Shown here: positions 53,264 through 61,681 of the stretch, one piece after another
Layout: each line of letters starts with the position of its first letter
Position numbering within the stretch: position 1 is the stretch's first letter
Assembly: GCA_016183935.1 (NCBI GenBank)
Contig: JACPDR010000023.1
Coordinates: forward strand, 1-64,000
Direction of reading: 5' to 3'
DNA length: 64,000 nt
Source of the DNA: Caulobacterales bacterium
GTDB lineage: Bacteria; Pseudomonadota; Alphaproteobacteria; Caulobacterales; Caulobacteraceae
Translations under genes and position numbers: made by a program
The notes under the pieces: generated by a model
What the model saw: only the letters and a program-made list of their open reading frames with translations
What the model was told of the DNA's origin: nothing
Databases searched by the model: none

Positions 53264-55128
53264 GCGGCGACCTTCGTCCGCTTCACGTGCGACAGCAGGG
53301 CCGTCAGCGCGCCCGGGGTCATGCCTTCGATCCGGCCCGCCTGCCCCAGCGTCCGCGGCTGGACCAGCGTCAGCTTCTCGCGCACCTCGTTCGAAAGGCT
53401 GCCGATGGCGGCGTAGTCGAGGTCGTGCGGTATGGCCAACGCCTCCTCACGACGCAGCGCCTCGGCGTCCGAGGCCTGGCGGTCCAGATAGCCCGCATAG
53501 CCCGCGTCGATCTCGATCTGCTCGCGCACCTGCCGCGGCCAGGCGGCGATGGCCGGATGGGCCGCCTCGAAGGCGCCCAGCTCGACGCCCGGGAAGGCGA
53601 GCAGGTCGCGGATCGAGCGCCGCTGGCCGTCGGCGTTGACCGCGATGCCCAGCGCCCCGGCCTCCTTCGGCGTGTAGGTCGCCCCGCGCACCAGCGCCGT
53701 CGCCTCGGCCAGCAGGGCGGCCTTGGCCTCGAACGCCGTCCGCCGCTGCGACGACACCAGCCCGGCTGCGACGGCCAGCGGGGTCAGGCGCAGGTCGGCG
53801 TTGTCGGCGCGCAGCGTCAGCCGGTATTCGGCCCGGCTGGTGAACATCCGGTAGGGCTCGGTCACGCCGCGCGTCACCAGATCGTCGATCATCACGCCGA
53901 TATAGGCCTGGTCCCGACCCAGCACGACAGGATCGGACCCGGCGGCCGCCCGCGCGGCGTTCAGCCCGGCGACCAGCCCCTGCGCCCCCGCCTCCTCATA
54001 GCCCGTGGTGCCGTTGATCTGGCCCGCCAGATACAGCCCCGGCCGCTTCTTGACCTCCAGCGCCGGCGTCAGCTCGCGCGGATCGACATAGTCGTACTCA
54101 ATCGCATAGCCGAAGCGGAACACCTCCACCGCCTCCAGCCCCGGAATGGTGTGCAGGAAGGCGGCCTGGACGGCGTCGGACACCGAGGTCGAGATGCCGT
54201 TCGGATAGACGGTGGGGTCGTCCAGCCCCTCCGGCTCGAGGAAGATCTGGTGCGAGGTCTTGTCGGCGAAGCGCACCACCTTGTCCTCGATCGAGGGGCA
54301 GTAGCGGGGGCCGCGGCCGGACAGATGGCCGCCGTAAACGGCGCTTTCGCCGAGGTTTTCCGCGATGATCCGGTGTGTCTCGGCCGTGGTGTGGGTCACG
54401 CCGCAGGCGATCTGGGGCACGTCGATGCGGTCCGTCAGGAAGCTGAACGGCACGGGCTCGTCGTCGGCCGCCTGCATCTCCAGCCGGTCCCAGGCGATGG
54501 TGCGCCCATCGAGCCGCGCCGGCGTCCCGGTCTTGAGCCGGCCCATCGACAGGCCGGCGCCGTAGAGGTCGGCGGCGAGGCCCGTCGACGGCGCCTCGCC
54601 GTGGCGGCCCGCGGGGATGCGCTGGTCGCCCTTGTGGATGACGCCGTTGAGGAAGGTGCCGGTCGTCAGCACCACCGCGCCGGCGCGCAGTTCGGTCCCC
54701 TCGCCCGTCACCATCCCGGCGACGCGGTCGCCGTCCAGGATCAGGCTTTCGGCCGTCCCGGCCATCAGGGTCAGGTTGGGGGTGGCGGCGAGCTCGGCCT
54801 GCATGGCCTCGCGATAGAGCCGCCGGTCGATCTGGCTGCGCGGCCCCTGCACCGCCGCGCCCTTGGAGCGGTTGAGCAGGCGAAACTGGATGCCGGAGAC
54901 GTCGCCGAGCCGTCCCATGACCCCGTCCATGGCGTCGATCTCGCGCACCAGATGGCCCTTGCCCAGGCCGCCGATGGCCGGGTTGCACGACATCTCGCCG
55001 ATGGTCTCGAGCTTCTGGGTCAGCAGCAGGGTGGCCGCGCCCGCGCGCGCGGACGCCGCCGCGGCCTCGCAGCCGGCGTGGCCGCCGCCGATGACGATGA
55101 CGTCGAAGGAGTTCATGGGCCGGGACAT
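53260..55128 (-). CDS. mnmG: tRNA uridine-5-carboxymethylaminomethyl modification enzyme MnmG
   Basis: FAD-binding partner of MnmE in wobble-uridine modification of tRNA; formerly gidA. About 622 residues. FAD motif [20 protein letters not shown] near 10-29, [20 protein letters not shown] near 51-70, [15 protein letters not shown] segment [17 protein letters not shown] near 201, [20 protein letters not shown] near 430-449, and a helical C-terminal tRNA-binding domain with [19 protein letters not shown] near 580. Start ATG at 55128 or 55116 ([12 protein letters not shown]); neither has a strong ribosome-binding site. Overlaps rsmG by 4 nt. Confidence 0.97.
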   Translation of the reverse strand: MSRPMNSFDVIVIGGGHAGCEAAAASARAGAATLLLTQKLETIGEMSCNPAIGGLGKGHLVREIDAMDGVMGRLGDVSGIQFRLLNRSKGAAVQGPRSQIDRRLYREAMQAELAATPNLTLMAGTAESLILDGDRVAGMVTGEGTELRAGAVVLTTGTFLNGVIHKGDQRIPAGRHGEAPSTGLAADLYGAGLSMGRLKTGTPARLDGRTIAWDRLEMQAADDEPVPFSFLTDRIDVPQIACGVTHTTAETHRIIAENLGESAVYGGHLSGRGPRYCPSIEDKVVRFADKTSHQIFLEPEGLDDPTVYPNGISTSVSDAVQAAFLHTIPGLEAVEVFRFGYAIEYDYVDPRELTPALEVKKRPGLYLAGQINGTTGYEEAGAQGLVAGLNAARAAAGSDPVVLGRDQAYIGVMIDDLVTRGVTEPYRMFTSRAEYRLTLRADNADLRLTPLAVAAGLVSSQRRTAFEAKAALLAEATALVRGATYTPKEAGALGIAVNADGQRRSIRDLLAFPGVELGAFEAAHPAIAAWPRQVREQIEIDAGYAGYLDRQASDAEALRREEALAIPHDLDYAAIGSLSNEVREKLTLVQPRTLGQAGRIEGMTPGALTALLSHVKRTKVAA

Positions 55129-55167
55129 AGGGGAAAACGGCCCGTTTCGCTACCGGCGCCGGCGCCG

Positions 55168-55183
55168 TGTTTCACGTGAAACG
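55168..55183. promoter_or_regulatory. parS site between mnmE and mnmG
   Basis: TGTTTCACGTGAAACG, one base off the perfect palindrome, in the short gap between the mnmE stop (55185) and mnmG start. About 6.3 kb from the predicted origin. Confidence 0.88.
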
Positions 55184-55184
55184 T

Positions 55185-56492
55185 TCACTTGCCGATGCAG
55201 AAGGTCGAGAACACCTCGCCGAGGATGTCCTCCACCCCGATGGCCCCGGTGACGCGGGCCAGGCTCTCGGCGGCGCGGCGCAGATCGTCGCCGGCCATCT
55301 CGGGCGAGACGTCCACCGCGCGACGGCCCGCCTCTACGGAGGCGAGCGCCTCCGCCAGGCGGCGGCGATGTCTCTCTCGCGTGACTGCCGGGAAATCCGC
55401 ACCCGACAGGTCACGCGCCAGCCGTGAAGCCAGCCAGTCGTGCAGCGCGCCCAGTCCCTCCCCGGTTTCGGTGCTGACGACCAGCGCCTCGCGGTCCGGC
55501 GGCGGCGCGGCGCGGTCGATGTCGGCCTTGGTGAAGACGAGCAGGTCGTCCGGCCGGGCGTAGTCTGAGGCCGGGCCCTCGGGATCGCCAGGGGCCCGGA
55601 CCCACAGCCGCAGTTCCGCCGCCTCGGCCCGGGCCCGGGCGCGACGCACGCCTTCGGCCTCGATCGGATCGTCGCTGTCGCGCAGGCCGGCGGTGTCGGA
55701 CAGGGTCACCGCATAGCCGCCGATGACCAGATCGGCGTCGAGCACGTCGCGGGTGGTGCCGGCGATCGGGGTGACGATGGCCGCCTCGCGGGCGACCAGG
55801 GCGTTGAACAGCGACGACTTGCCGGCGTTGGTCTCGCCGATCAGGACGATGCGGTAGCCCTCGCGCACCCGCTCGCCTCGCCGCGCATCGGCGAGGGCCG
55901 CCTTGAGGTCGGCGATCAAGCCGTCAAGCACCGGCCCGGCGGTGCGGGCCAGGTTGTCCGGCACCTCCTCGTCGGGGAAGTCGATCTCGGCCTCGACCAG
56001 CGCCAGCGCCTTGAGCAGATCGCGGCGGAAGCCGGCGTAGGTCTGCGACAGGGCCCCGTCCAACTGGCCCAACGCCTGCGCCGCCTGCGCCGTGGTTTCG
56101 GCGTCGATCAGATCGGCCACCGCCTCGGCCTGGGCCAGATCCATGCGGCCGTTCTCGAAGGCGCGGCGGGTGAACTCGCCGGGCTCGGCCGGACGCAGGC
56201 CGAGGGCCAGCAGGGCGTCGCTGACCGCCTCGACCACGGCGCGGCCGCCATGCAGGTGCAGTTCGGCGCAGTCCTCGCCGGTGTAGGAGTTCGGGGCCGG
56301 GAAACGGAGCACCAGCGCCTGGTCGAGCGGGTGGCCGGCGAGGGTCAGGTCACGCAGCGAGGCCAGCCGCGGTTTCAGGCCGCCGGCGCCGAGGCCCGCC
56401 AAGGCCTCGTCGGTGCGCGGACCCGACAGCCGGATGATGGCGATGGCCCCGCGGCCCGGCGGGGTGGCGAGGGCGAAGATGGTGTCGTTCAC
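55185..56492 (-). CDS. mnmE: tRNA modification GTPase MnmE
   Basis: GTPase that works with MnmG on tRNA wobble uridines; formerly trmE. 435 residues: N-terminal folate-binding domain starting NDTIFALATPPGRGAIAIIR with NSYTGEDCAELHLHGG near 66, helical domain, inserted G domain with GETNAGKSSLFNAL (near 218), DTAGLRDSDDPIEAEGVRRA near 262, FTKAD in the base-recognition position, and the C-terminal catalytic FCIGK. GTG start at 56492, 7 nt after AGGAG; that site lies inside the flanking repeat element. An ATG at 56510 would start inside the repeat. Confidence 0.95.
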   Translation of the reverse strand: MNDTIFALATPPGRGAIAIIRLSGPRTDEALAGLGAGGLKPRLASLRDLTLAGHPLDQALVLRFPAPNSYTGEDCAELHLHGGRAVVEAVSDALLALGLRPAEPGEFTRRAFENGRMDLAQAEAVADLIDAETTAQAAQALGQLDGALSQTYAGFRRDLLKALALVEAEIDFPDEEVPDNLARTAGPVLDGLIADLKAALADARRGERVREGYRIVLIGETNAGKSSLFNALVAREAAIVTPIAGTTRDVLDADLVIGGYAVTLSDTAGLRDSDDPIEAEGVRRARARAEAAELRLWVRAPGDPEGPASDYARPDDLLVFTKADIDRAAPPPDREALVVSTETGEGLGALHDWLASRLARDLSGADFPAVTRERHRRRLAEALASVEAGRRAVDVSPEMAGDDLRRAAESLARVTGAIGVEDILGEVFSTFCIGK

Positions 56493-56497
56493 AGCCC

Positions 56498-56628
56498 GTC
56501 TCCTCCCCATGAAATGGGGAGGGGGACCGCGAAGCGGTGGAGGGGCTGAACCGCATCCGCCGGTGTCCGGGGCTGGCCCCTCCACCATCCTCCGGATGGT
56601 CCCCCTCCCCGCGAAGCGGGGAGGAGAC
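56498..56628. repeat. Palindromic intergenic repeat, copy 2
   Basis: Begins GTCTCCTCCCCATGAAATGG and ends GCGAAGCGGGGAGGAGAC. Left and right ends are inverted copies of each other, and the left half matches the reverse complement of copy 1 (50559-50695). On the minus strand its end supplies the GGGGAGGAG ribosome-binding site of mnmE. Confidence 0.88.
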
Positions 56629-56634
56629 GCGACC

Positions 56635-56862
56635 TCACGGCTTGACCGCCGCTTCCATCAGTTTGCGGAACTGATCCTGGGCCTGCATCCCGAAGCTGGT
56701 CCAGGTCTTCATCAGTTCGTCGGGCTGCATGGCGGCGACGTTGTCGGCCATCCGCTTCTGCATCTCGGCGACCATCGCCTCGTTCAGCGGGGCGACGTCG
56801 GGCAGGCCGAGAAAGGCCCGGGCCTCGGCCGGCGTGCAGTCGATCTCGACGTTGACCTTCAT
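56635..56862 (-). CDS. DUF6489-type small protein
   Basis: A 75-residue acidic-neutral protein. N-terminus MKVNVEIDCTPAEARAFLGL then PDVAPLNEAMVAEMQKRM, ending with WTSFGMQAQDQFRKLMEAA. This is what I recall as the DUF6489 family, of unknown function, found in alphaproteobacteria; the last helix resembles phasin-like amphipathic helices, a weak hint. AGGAGG 6 nt before the ATG is strong, and a perfect parS site lies 12 nt upstream of the start. Between rho and mnmE. Confidence 0.85.
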   Translation of the reverse strand: MKVNVEIDCTPAEARAFLGLPDVAPLNEAMVAEMQKRMADNVAAMQPDELMKTWTSFGMQAQDQFRKLMEAAVKP

Positions 56863-56873
56863 CGCGTCCCTCC

Positions 56874-56889
56874 TGTTTCACGTGAAACA
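56874..56889. promoter_or_regulatory. Perfect parS site
   Basis: TGTTTCACGTGAAACA, the exact consensus palindrome, lies directly upstream of the ribosome-binding site of the DUF6489 gene. About 4.6 kb from the predicted origin and the closest of three parS sites. Confidence 0.95.
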
Positions 56890-56940
56890 CCCCCTCAAGT
56901 AGCCGCGCACCGCGTGCGTGGCGATAGGGGCCTGGAATGA

Positions 56941-58359
56941 TCAGGTGTTCATCGACTGGAAGAAGTCCGCATTGTTCTTGGACTGGCGCAGCTTGTCGAT
57001 CAGGAACTCGATCGCGTCCTGCGGGCCCATCGGGTTGAGGATGCGGCGCAGCACATAGGTCTTGGCCAGCTGGTCCTTCGGCGTGGTGAGCTCTTCCTTG
57101 CGGGTGCCCGACTTGAGCACGTCGATGGCCGGGAAGATGCGCTTGTCGGCGACCTTGCGGTCCAGCACGATCTCGGAGTTGCCGGTGCCCTTGCACGCTT
57201 CGAAGATCACCTCGTCCATCCGCGAGCCGGTGTCGATCAGGGCGGTGGCGATGATGGTCAGCGAGCCGCCCTGCTCCACGTTCCGCGCCGCGCCGAAGAA
57301 GCGCTTGGGCCGCTGCAGGGCGTTGGCGTCGACGCCGCCGGTCAGCACCTTGCCCGACGACGGGACGGTGGCGTTGTAGGCGCGGCCGAGGCGGGTGATC
57401 GAGTCGAGCAGGATGACCACGTCCTTCTTGTGCTCGACCAGGCGCTTGGCCTTTTCGATGACCATCTCGGCGACGGCGACGTGGCGGGTCGCCGGCTCGT
57501 CGAAGGTCGAGGCGATGACCTCGCCCTTCACCGTGCGCTGCATGTCGGTGACCTCTTCCGGCCGCTCGTCGATCAGCAGGACGATCAGGAAGACCTCGGG
57601 GTGGTTCTTCTCGATCGACTTGGCGATGTTCTGCAGCATCACCGTCTTGCCGACCCGCGGCGGGGCGACGATCAGGCAGCGCTGGCCCTTGCCGAGCGGG
57701 GCGACGATGTCGATGACCCGGCCCGAGCGGTCCTTCAGGGTCGGGTCCTGGATTTCCATGTGCAGCCGCTCTTCGGGATAGAGCGGGGTCAGGTTGTCGA
57801 ACAGGACCTTGGTCTTGACCGTCTCCGGGTCTTCCAGGTTGATCGTGTCGACCTTGAGCAGGGCGAAGTAGCGCTCGCCCTCGCGCGGGCCGCGCACGGC
57901 GCCGTGTATGGTGTCGCCCGAGCGCAGGCCGAAACGGCGGATCTGAGACGGTGACACATAGACATCGTCCGGACCCGGAAGATAGTTGGCGTCGGGGCTG
58001 CGCAGGAAGCCGAAGCCGTCCGGCAGGATCTCGAGCACGCCGTCGGCGATGATCTCGACCTCCTCGTCGGCCAGGGCCTTGAGGATGGCGAACAGCAGGT
58101 CCTGCTTGCGCAGGTTGGAGGCGTTCTCGATCTCGAGCCCTTCGGCGAAGGCGACCAGGTCGGCCGGCGTCTTCTCGTTCAGCTCGGCCAGGGTGATGCG
58201 GCCGTTGGGGACGATCGGCTCGCCGTCGTCCTCGTCTTCCTCGTCGGCCTCCTGGTCGACCATGGGCAGGTCGGCGGCGGCCACCTCATTGGTCGGCTGC
58301 TCGCCTTCGAGGTTCTCCGCCTCGGGAGCGGTGGGATCGGTGTCGCGGACGTCGGTCAT
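56941..58359 (-). CDS. rho: Transcription termination factor Rho
   Basis: Hexameric RNA-dependent ATPase ending transcription. 472 residues: an extra acidic N-terminal segment (about 1-48, rich in Glu and Asp), the Rho N-domain ([20 protein letters not shown] near 59-78), the RNA-binding cold-shock-like fold with [20 protein letters not shown] near 107-126 and [16 protein letters not shown] near 133, and the ATPase core with [20 protein letters not shown] (Walker A) near 233-252 and [13 protein letters not shown] near 267. ATG at 58359. Same strand as the haem genes, with a 228-bp leader in which a weak TTGACC is seen at 58572-58577. Confidence 0.97.
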   Translation of the reverse strand: MTDVRDTDPTAPEAENLEGEQPTNEVAAADLPMVDQEADEEDEDDGEPIVPNGRITLAELNEKTPADLVAFAEGLEIENASNLRKQDLLFAILKALADEEVEIIADGVLEILPDGFGFLRSPDANYLPGPDDVYVSPSQIRRFGLRSGDTIHGAVRGPREGERYFALLKVDTINLEDPETVKTKVLFDNLTPLYPEERLHMEIQDPTLKDRSGRVIDIVAPLGKGQRCLIVAPPRVGKTVMLQNIAKSIEKNHPEVFLIVLLIDERPEEVTDMQRTVKGEVIASTFDEPATRHVAVAEMVIEKAKRLVEHKKDVVILLDSITRLGRAYNATVPSSGKVLTGGVDANALQRPKRFFGAARNVEQGGSLTIIATALIDTGSRMDEVIFEACKGTGNSEIVLDRKVADKRIFPAIDVLKSGTRKEELTTPKDQLAKTYVLRRILNPMGPQDAIEFLIDKLRQSKNNADFFQSMNT

Positions 58360-58587
58360 GGGAAATCTTCTTCAGGCGTGCGCGCAAGGACGCCCGCGAA
58401 CAGCAGGGTCGGAGCGGCTGGCGATGTTGGCCCGGAGGCCGGCAGGGAAGGCGACGGAAGTCCCGCGGGGTCGGATCCGGCAGGCGTCGCTGGGAGAGAG
58501 GGACCGTCCGGAAGGCGAAAGCCCTGGGCCAGGATCGGTTCGCGACCAGCGAAACCACGCCGGGCCGGTAAGGTCAAGCGTCAGCGC

Positions 58588-59067
58588 TCAGCCCAGGGTC
58601 CATTCGGTAGTCACCGACAGCACGGCGACGACGGCGATCAGGAACGGAATCTCGTTGGTCATGCGCCAGAACCGGCCGGAGCGGACCGAGGTCCCGGCCT
58701 GAATGCGCCTGAACTCCCCGGACAGGAAGCCGTGCCAGCCGCTCAGCGCCACCACCGCCAGCAGCTTGGCCGCCATCCACGGCCGGGCGACGAAGCCCCA
58801 GCCTTCGCCGAAGCCGTAGACGTGGATCAGGATCATCCACACGCCGAACACCCAGGTCGCGGCCATCGCGGGATTGATGATGATCTTGAGCAGGCGGCGC
58901 TGCCAGATCCGCAGCAGGCCCTGCATTTCGGACCGCAACGGCTCGGCCTTGCCGGACTGCTCCGCGTCGTAGGCGTAGAGCCGGGGCAGGAACAGCATGC
59001 CGGCCATCCAGGCGATCACCGCCAGGATGTGCAGGCCGCGCACGACGTTGAACACCTCGAAGCTCAT
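58588..59067 (-). CDS. hemJ: Protoporphyrinogen oxidase HemJ
   Basis: Inner-membrane enzyme oxidising protoporphyrinogen IX, the penultimate step of haem synthesis. 159 residues with four membrane helices. RGLHILAVIAWMAGMLFLPR near 10-29 holds the conserved His, RRLLKIIINPAMAATWVFGV near 58-77 the conserved Lys, WMAAKLLAVVALSGWHGF near 97 and RMTNEIPFLIAVVAV near 135. Its ATG overlaps the hemH stop (ATGA). Last gene of the hemE-hemH-hemJ set. Confidence 0.95.
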   Translation of the reverse strand: MSFEVFNVVRGLHILAVIAWMAGMLFLPRLYAYDAEQSGKAEPLRSEMQGLLRIWQRRLLKIIINPAMAATWVFGVWMILIHVYGFGEGWGFVARPWMAAKLLAVVALSGWHGFLSGEFRRIQAGTSVRSGRFWRMTNEIPFLIAVVAVLSVTTEWTLG

Positions 59068-60122
59068 GCCGCCCGGATCTCCCTCTGGCAGGGGCAGGCC
59101 TTCCAGTCCCCCCGGCAGCCCGGACCATAGGGCGCCACGCCCGTGCGCGTCAGGCCGTGAAGCGCGGCCTCGGCCAGCGCCGTGATGAACGCCGGCGCCG
59201 TGCCGACCGCCGGAACCCGCAGATAGGGCGCGACGCCGAGGCGGCGGGCCAGTTCGCCGTATTCGATGTCCAGCTCGACCAGGGTCTCGACGTGTTCCGA
59301 GACGAAGGCGATCGGGACCACCACCGCGCCGAGCCCGTCCGCCGCGGCCCGTTCCAGCGCCTCCGGCGTCGAGGGGCCGAGCCATTTCAGCGGCCCGACC
59401 CGGCTCTGGTAGCAGATGGCGTGGTCGACGGGCCGGCCGTTGGACGCCAGCTTCGCCACCACCGCGGCGACCGTGCTCTCGACCTGCTCCTGATAGGGGT
59501 CGCCCTTGCGGCGGATCAGGCCCTCGGGAATGCCATGGGCCGAAAACAGCACCCGCACCGGCCGATCTCCGGCCGTGTCCAGCTGGTCCCCGATCGCCGC
59601 CGCCTGGGCGTCGACCCAGCCATGGGCCTCAGGCCAGCAACACACGGTGCGGCTCTCGCCGGTTCCGGCGTAGACCGCATTCCAGAGTTTCAGCGAGGAC
59701 TCGGTCGTAGTGGTGGAAAACTGCGGATAGAGCGGCAGCAGCACGATGTCGTCCGGGCCGAAGGCGGCCACATCGACGGCCGTTTCCTCGGTCAGCGGCG
59801 ACCAGTAGCGCATGGCGATGAAGACCCGCACCTCGTCGTCCGGCAATCGCGGCGCCAGGGCCGCCTCCAGCGCCGCGGCCTGTTTCCGGGTTTCGGGCAG
59901 AAGCGGCGAGCCGCCGCCCATCAGGGCGTAGTTGGCCTGGGCCGTCTTCTCGCGCCGGCCGGCGACGCGCCGGGCCAGCGGCGTGCGCACGATCCCGGGC
60001 AGGCCGATGATGGCCGGGTCGTTGAACAGGTTGAACAGGAAGGGCTTCACCGACGCCTGGTCGTCCGGCCCCCCGAGATTGAACAGGACCACGGCGATGC
60101 GGCGGCCGCTGAACGGGGTCAT
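59064..60122 (-). CDS. hemH: Ferrochelatase
   Basis: Inserts iron into protoporphyrin IX, the final step of haem synthesis. 352 residues. VVLFNLGGPDDQASVKPFLF near 11-30, MRYWSPLTEETAVDVA near 106, LLPLYPQFSTTTTESSLK near 129, LFSAHGIPEGLIRRKGDPYQ near 195-214 (catalytic His), VSEHVETLVELDIEY near 281. Cysteines at VCCWPE near 160 and a C-terminal CRGDWKACPC cluster suggest a [2Fe-2S] centre as reported for the Caulobacter enzyme. Overlaps both hemE and hemJ by 4 nt. Confidence 0.96.
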   Translation of the reverse strand: MTPFSGRRIAVVLFNLGGPDDQASVKPFLFNLFNDPAIIGLPGIVRTPLARRVAGRREKTAQANYALMGGGSPLLPETRKQAAALEAALAPRLPDDEVRVFIAMRYWSPLTEETAVDVAAFGPDDIVLLPLYPQFSTTTTESSLKLWNAVYAGTGESRTVCCWPEAHGWVDAQAAAIGDQLDTAGDRPVRVLFSAHGIPEGLIRRKGDPYQEQVESTVAAVVAKLASNGRPVDHAICYQSRVGPLKWLGPSTPEALERAAADGLGAVVVPIAFVSEHVETLVELDIEYGELARRLGVAPYLRVPAVGTAPAFITALAEAALHGLTRTGVAPYGPGCRGDWKACPCQREIRAA

Positions 60123-61162
60123 TGCGCCCCGATCCGCTTCAGCACCTGCTCGACATGGGCGATCGGCACGTCGGGCAGGATGCCGTGGCCGAGGTTGAAG
60201 ATCCACGGTCCCTGCCCCCAGGCCTCGAGCAGCCGATCGACGCGCTGGTCCAGCAGCGGCCCGCCGGCGCGCAGCAGAAGTGGATCGAGCGCGCCCTGGA
60301 TCGGCTTGATCGCCTGCACCCGGCGGCCGATCCCCAGCGGGCAGGCGGTGTCGAGCGCCACGGCCTGCACGTCGCATTCGGCGGCGTAGCGCTCGGCCAG
60401 CGCCGCCGAACCGCGTGGGAAGCCGATCAGCGGAACCGTCACGCCCAGGTCCCGGACCCGTTTGACCAACGCCTGATGCGGCCGGAGCACGAGACTTTCG
60501 AACAGGTCTTCGGGCAGGCCCTCGGCCCAGCTCTCGAAGATCTTCAGCACCTGCGCACCGGCGTCGGCCTGCATCTTCAGATAATGCGCCGTGGCCTCGA
60601 CCAGCACCTCCAGCAGGGCCGCGACCTTGTCGGGCTCCGCATAGGCGTAGGTCCGCGCCATGGCCCGCTCGCCCTTGCCGATGGTGCGGGCCTCGCCGTC
60701 CAGCATGTAGGTCGCCACGGTCCACGGCGCGCCGGCGAACCCGATCAGGGCCCGGTGCGGCTCCAGCTCGCCCCGCACCATCGACAGGGTCTGGCCGACC
60801 TGTTTCAGCGCCTCGCCCGCCCCGGAGGCCAGCGCCCGCATCGACTCCACCGGCGGCAGGGCCCCCAGCCGCGGCCCCTCCCCCGCCTCGAACCAGACCT
60901 CCTGGCCGAGGGCCCGGGGGATCAGCAGGATGTCGGCGAAGACGATGGCCGCGTCGAAGCCGAACCGACGCATCGGCTGCAGCGTCGCCTCGGCGGCCTT
61001 TTCCGGATCGAGGCAGAAAGAGATGAAGTCCGGCGTGGTCGCCCGGAGCGCGCGGTACTCAGGCAGATACCGTCCGGCCTGGCGCATGAACCACACCGGC
61101 GGCCGCGACGTCGTCTCGCCGGCGAGAACCTTGAGCAGCAGGGGGGTGTCGGAAACGGTCAT
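60119..61162 (-). CDS. hemE: Uroporphyrinogen decarboxylase
   Basis: Converts uroporphyrinogen III to coproporphyrinogen III in haem synthesis; cytosolic TIM barrel. 347 residues; the N-terminal signature PPVWFMRQAGRYLPEYRAL (residues 21-39), ADILLIPRALGQEVWFEAGE near 75-94, FAGAPWTVATYMLDG near 143, and NLGHGILPDVPIAHVEQVL near 322. Start ATG at 61162, directly facing the predicted replication origin; hemE flanks the origin in Caulobacter. First gene of the hemE-hemH-hemJ set. Confidence 0.97.
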   Translation of the reverse strand: MTVSDTPLLLKVLAGETTSRPPVWFMRQAGRYLPEYRALRATTPDFISFCLDPEKAAEATLQPMRRFGFDAAIVFADILLIPRALGQEVWFEAGEGPRLGALPPVESMRALASGAGEALKQVGQTLSMVRGELEPHRALIGFAGAPWTVATYMLDGEARTIGKGERAMARTYAYAEPDKVAALLEVLVEATAHYLKMQADAGAQVLKIFESWAEGLPEDLFESLVLRPHQALVKRVRDLGVTVPLIGFPRGSAALAERYAAECDVQAVALDTACPLGIGRRVQAIKPIQGALDPLLLRAGGPLLDQRVDRLLEAWGQGPWIFNLGHGILPDVPIAHVEQVLKRIGAQ

Positions 61163-61447
61163 CGGATGTCGGGCTTACCGGGGGCCGGGGTCCCGCTCAA
61201 GCCCGGGGCGATGTCGCACCCCCAATCCTTCAATGAAAGAGATTCGAGAAGGATGGTGGAAGGAAGCAGGGGCGGGGATGCCGGGGATAAGACGAGAGGA
61301 TCAGCGCGCCGGCGGAGGGTTTTCCGCAGCCTGTCCGCGCGTCATCCCCCGGCGTTCACCGGGCTGGTGAAAGCGGGGACAGTTGCTTCCGGGGCCCTGT
61401 TCGACGGGACTCTGCGCCGTGAGGCGGCCACGCCCGGGCGGGCGCCG

Positions 61448-61462
61448 TTAAGGTCTCGTTAA
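61448..61462. promoter_or_regulatory. CtrA binding site
   Basis: TTAAGGTCTCGTTAA matches the full TTAA-N7-TTAA consensus exactly. In Caulobacter, phosphorylated CtrA represses initiation from such sites in the origin. Confidence 0.85.
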
Positions 61463-61464
61463 GA

Positions 61465-61473
61465 TTATCCACA
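61465..61473 (+). promoter_or_regulatory. Consensus DnaA box
   Basis: TTATCCACA, an exact 9-mer, two bases after the CtrA box, so the two proteins would compete or touch. Confidence 0.85.
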
Positions 61474-61636
61474 CCCGACCGGTGGAGCCGTGCCGGAGCG
61501 CGGGATGACTCGGCCCCGGCGGGCGGCGCCGTCCACCTTCATCCCGGCTCGCCGCATCCGGCCGCCCCGGCTATAGAGATCGGCGCACCGGTCGGGACGA
61601 TCGGCGCCCGGCCCCGTCCACAGGAGTCTCGCCGCC

Positions 61637-61681
61637 ATGGACAGCTACCAGGAGCCCATCCCCATGAACTCCGCCCGATGA
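61637..61681 (+). CDS. 14-codon leader peptide (minigene) coupled to ppsR
   Basis: ATG at 61637, ten bases after AGGAG, opens MDSYQEPIPMNSAR and stops at TGA 61679-61681, which overlaps the ppsR ATG (ATGA). ppsR itself has no good ribosome-binding site at its start, so ribosomes probably reach it through this minigene. Too short for coding statistics; the peptide itself may have no function. Confidence 0.5.
   Translation: MDSYQEPIPMNSAR

Larger units (their letters stand above)
61163..61636. other. Predicted chromosomal replication origin (Cori type)
   Basis: A 515-bp non-coding gap between hemE and ppsR, the gene context of Caulobacter Cori. It holds a perfect CtrA box (61448-61462), a perfect DnaA box (61465-61473), weaker TCCCC-core DnaA-like sites (TTATCCCCG on the minus strand at 61282-61290 and TCATCCCCC at 61342-61350), an AT-richer patch near 61221-61247, and four GANTC CcrM sites (61241, 61408, 61507, 61624). 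No protein-coding ORF fits apart from the leader peptide at its right edge. Confidence 0.85.
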
